Part shown: positions 6,508 to 6,919 of the stretch, in pieces
How the letters are laid out: the number at the start of each line of letters is the position of its first letter
How positions within the stretch are numbered: position 1 is the stretch's first letter
DNA from: Cyanobacteria bacterium UBA1221
GTDB taxonomy: Bacteria; Cyanobacteriota; Vampirovibrionia; Gastranaerophilales; Gastranaerophilaceae
Length of the DNA: 6,919 nucleotides
Direction of reading: 5' to 3'
Assembly (NCBI GenBank): GCA_002309425.1
Contig: DBXD01000057.1
Location: 1-6,919, forward strand
The notes under the pieces: generated by a model
Database searches by the model: none
What the model saw: the letters and a program-made list of their open reading frames with translations, nothing else
What the model was told of the DNA's origin: nothing
Made by a program: the position numbers and the translations under genes

Positions 6508-6547
6508 TCCTTTTGTGGTACTAACGGGGCTATAAAGTCCCTTCCAC
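6508..6547 (-). promoter_or_regulatory. Repeated 39-nt RNA element, copy 1 (before rplK), includes its Shine-Dalgarno
   Basis: Minus strand from 6546: TGGAAG, 14 nt, CGTTA, 2 nt, ACCAC, 1 nt, AAAGGA, then G and the 7-nt spacer to the rplK ATG. The outer stem GUGG/CCAC starts at 6547. The inner hairpin is GGG/CCC with an A.C mismatch and then CU/AG. The 3' side of the internal loop is GUUAGUA and the 5' side AA. It is placed to control rplK translation. Confidence 0.6.
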
Positions 6548-6553
6548 GGTTTT

Positions 6554-6583
6554 AGTGTACTTTACGGTTGAAAAAATTTTCAA
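6554..6583 (-). promoter_or_regulatory. Possible internal promoter for rplK-rplA
   Basis: On the minus strand TTGAAA (6583-6578) lies 18 nt from TACACT (6559-6554). This would start transcription about 6547, right at the first base of the outer stem of the leader element. The -35 is embedded in the inverted repeat GTTGAAAA-AA-TTTTCAAC (6567-6584) that overlaps the nusG stop codon. The -10 matches only 4 of 6 consensus bases, so read-through from nusG may be the main source of mRNA. Confidence 0.3.
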
Positions 6584-6919
6584 CTACAATTTATTAATTT
6601 GTTTGTATTCCAATTCTACCGGAGTTTCACGTCCGAATATTGAAACATTTGCACGAAGTTTAGACTTGTCAGGATAAACTTCAATAATGTCTGCAATAAA
6701 GTCTGCAAACGGACCTGAAACAATTCTAACCTTATCGCCTGCTTTAACATCAAGCTCAATTTTCTGAGTTTGAGAAGAAGAGCGATGAAGAATTTTCTTG
6801 ATTTCACTTTCCCTTGCCGGGATAGGACGTTTAGCAGAGCCTACAAACTTTGTAACCCCTGCGGTGTGCCTTACAACATACCAGCTGTCCTCGTCCATAA
6901 TCATTTCAACAAGAACATA
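6584..6919 (-). CDS. nusG: Transcription termination/antitermination protein NusG, 5' part outside window
   Basis: About 111 C-terminal residues are visible, beginning YVLVEM at the window edge. The true N-terminus lies outside, and the ATG at 6904 is internal, inside the conserved segment GYVLVEM...WYVVRHTAGVTKFVG. NusG binds RNA polymerase through its NGN domain, and its KOW domain contacts Rho or ribosomal protein S10. The end of the NGN domain is seen (TAGVTKFVGSAKRPIP). After a linker comes the KOW domain, KAGDKVRIVSGPFADF through VSIFGRETPVELEYKQINKL. SIFGR with its Phe, the S10/Rho contact loop, is kept. The usual Gly of the KOW core (F-x-G-x-V) reads FIADI here. The stop codon is TAG at 6586-6584. 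The order nusG-rplK-rplA is the common bacterial one. Confidence 0.96.
   Translation of the reverse strand, partial: YVLVEMIMDEDSWYVVRHTAGVTKFVGSAKRPIPARESEIKKILHRSSSQTQKIELDVKAGDKVRIVSGPFADFIADIIEVYPDKSKLRANVSIFGRETPVELEYKQINKL

Noticed and set aside
6904..6904. ATG at 6904 as the nusG start
   Set aside because: The frame stays open upstream and encodes YVLVE, the conserved NusG segment before this Met, so the gene continues beyond the window.

Overview
The window looks like the chromosome of an AT-rich bacterium with a Gram-negative-type surface, most likely an uncultured gut-type lineage. My best guess is Vampirovibrionia/Gastranaerophilales ('Melainabacteria'). That guess rests on my recollection of similar MGMAASQARLL-type N-termini and of GGAI-repeat surface proteins in that group, and it is not proven by the sequence. 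Five protein genes are visible. Two of them run off the window edges. No tRNA, rRNA, CRISPR array or insertion sequence was seen.

Left part (1-2699, minus strand): one very long open frame of at least 899 codons that continues past the left edge. It starts with a secretion signal that has a possible lipobox. A 53-residue tandem duplication follows, then two clusters of GGAI...FxxN repeats, the signature of chlamydial Pmp-type beta-helix autotransporter and adhesin proteins. It has its own extended -10 promoter, squeezed against the terminator of the gene upstream.

Middle part (2781-3956): a 290-residue c-di-GMP signalling protein (degenerate receiver domain plus GGDEF domain, intact I-site, unusual GDEEF signature) on the minus strand. 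It is separated by an AT-rich intergenic region with repeated TAACAAT motifs from a divergent gene on the plus strand (3957-5168). That gene encodes a 403-residue protein of unknown function with no signal peptide and a charged C-terminal coiled coil. Two hairpin terminators lie in the convergent gap that follows.

Right part (5294-6919, minus strand): nusG (partial)-rplK-rplA, a transcription factor and ribosomal protein cluster ending in a strong terminator. rplJ-rplL, the usual next genes, are absent. The most striking non-coding signal is here. The ribosome-binding regions of rplK and of rplA each carry the same 39-nt RNA element, a small stem, an asymmetric internal loop and a co-varying hairpin leading straight into the Shine-Dalgarno sequence. 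This looks like a duplicated autoregulatory site, presumably for ribosomal protein L1.
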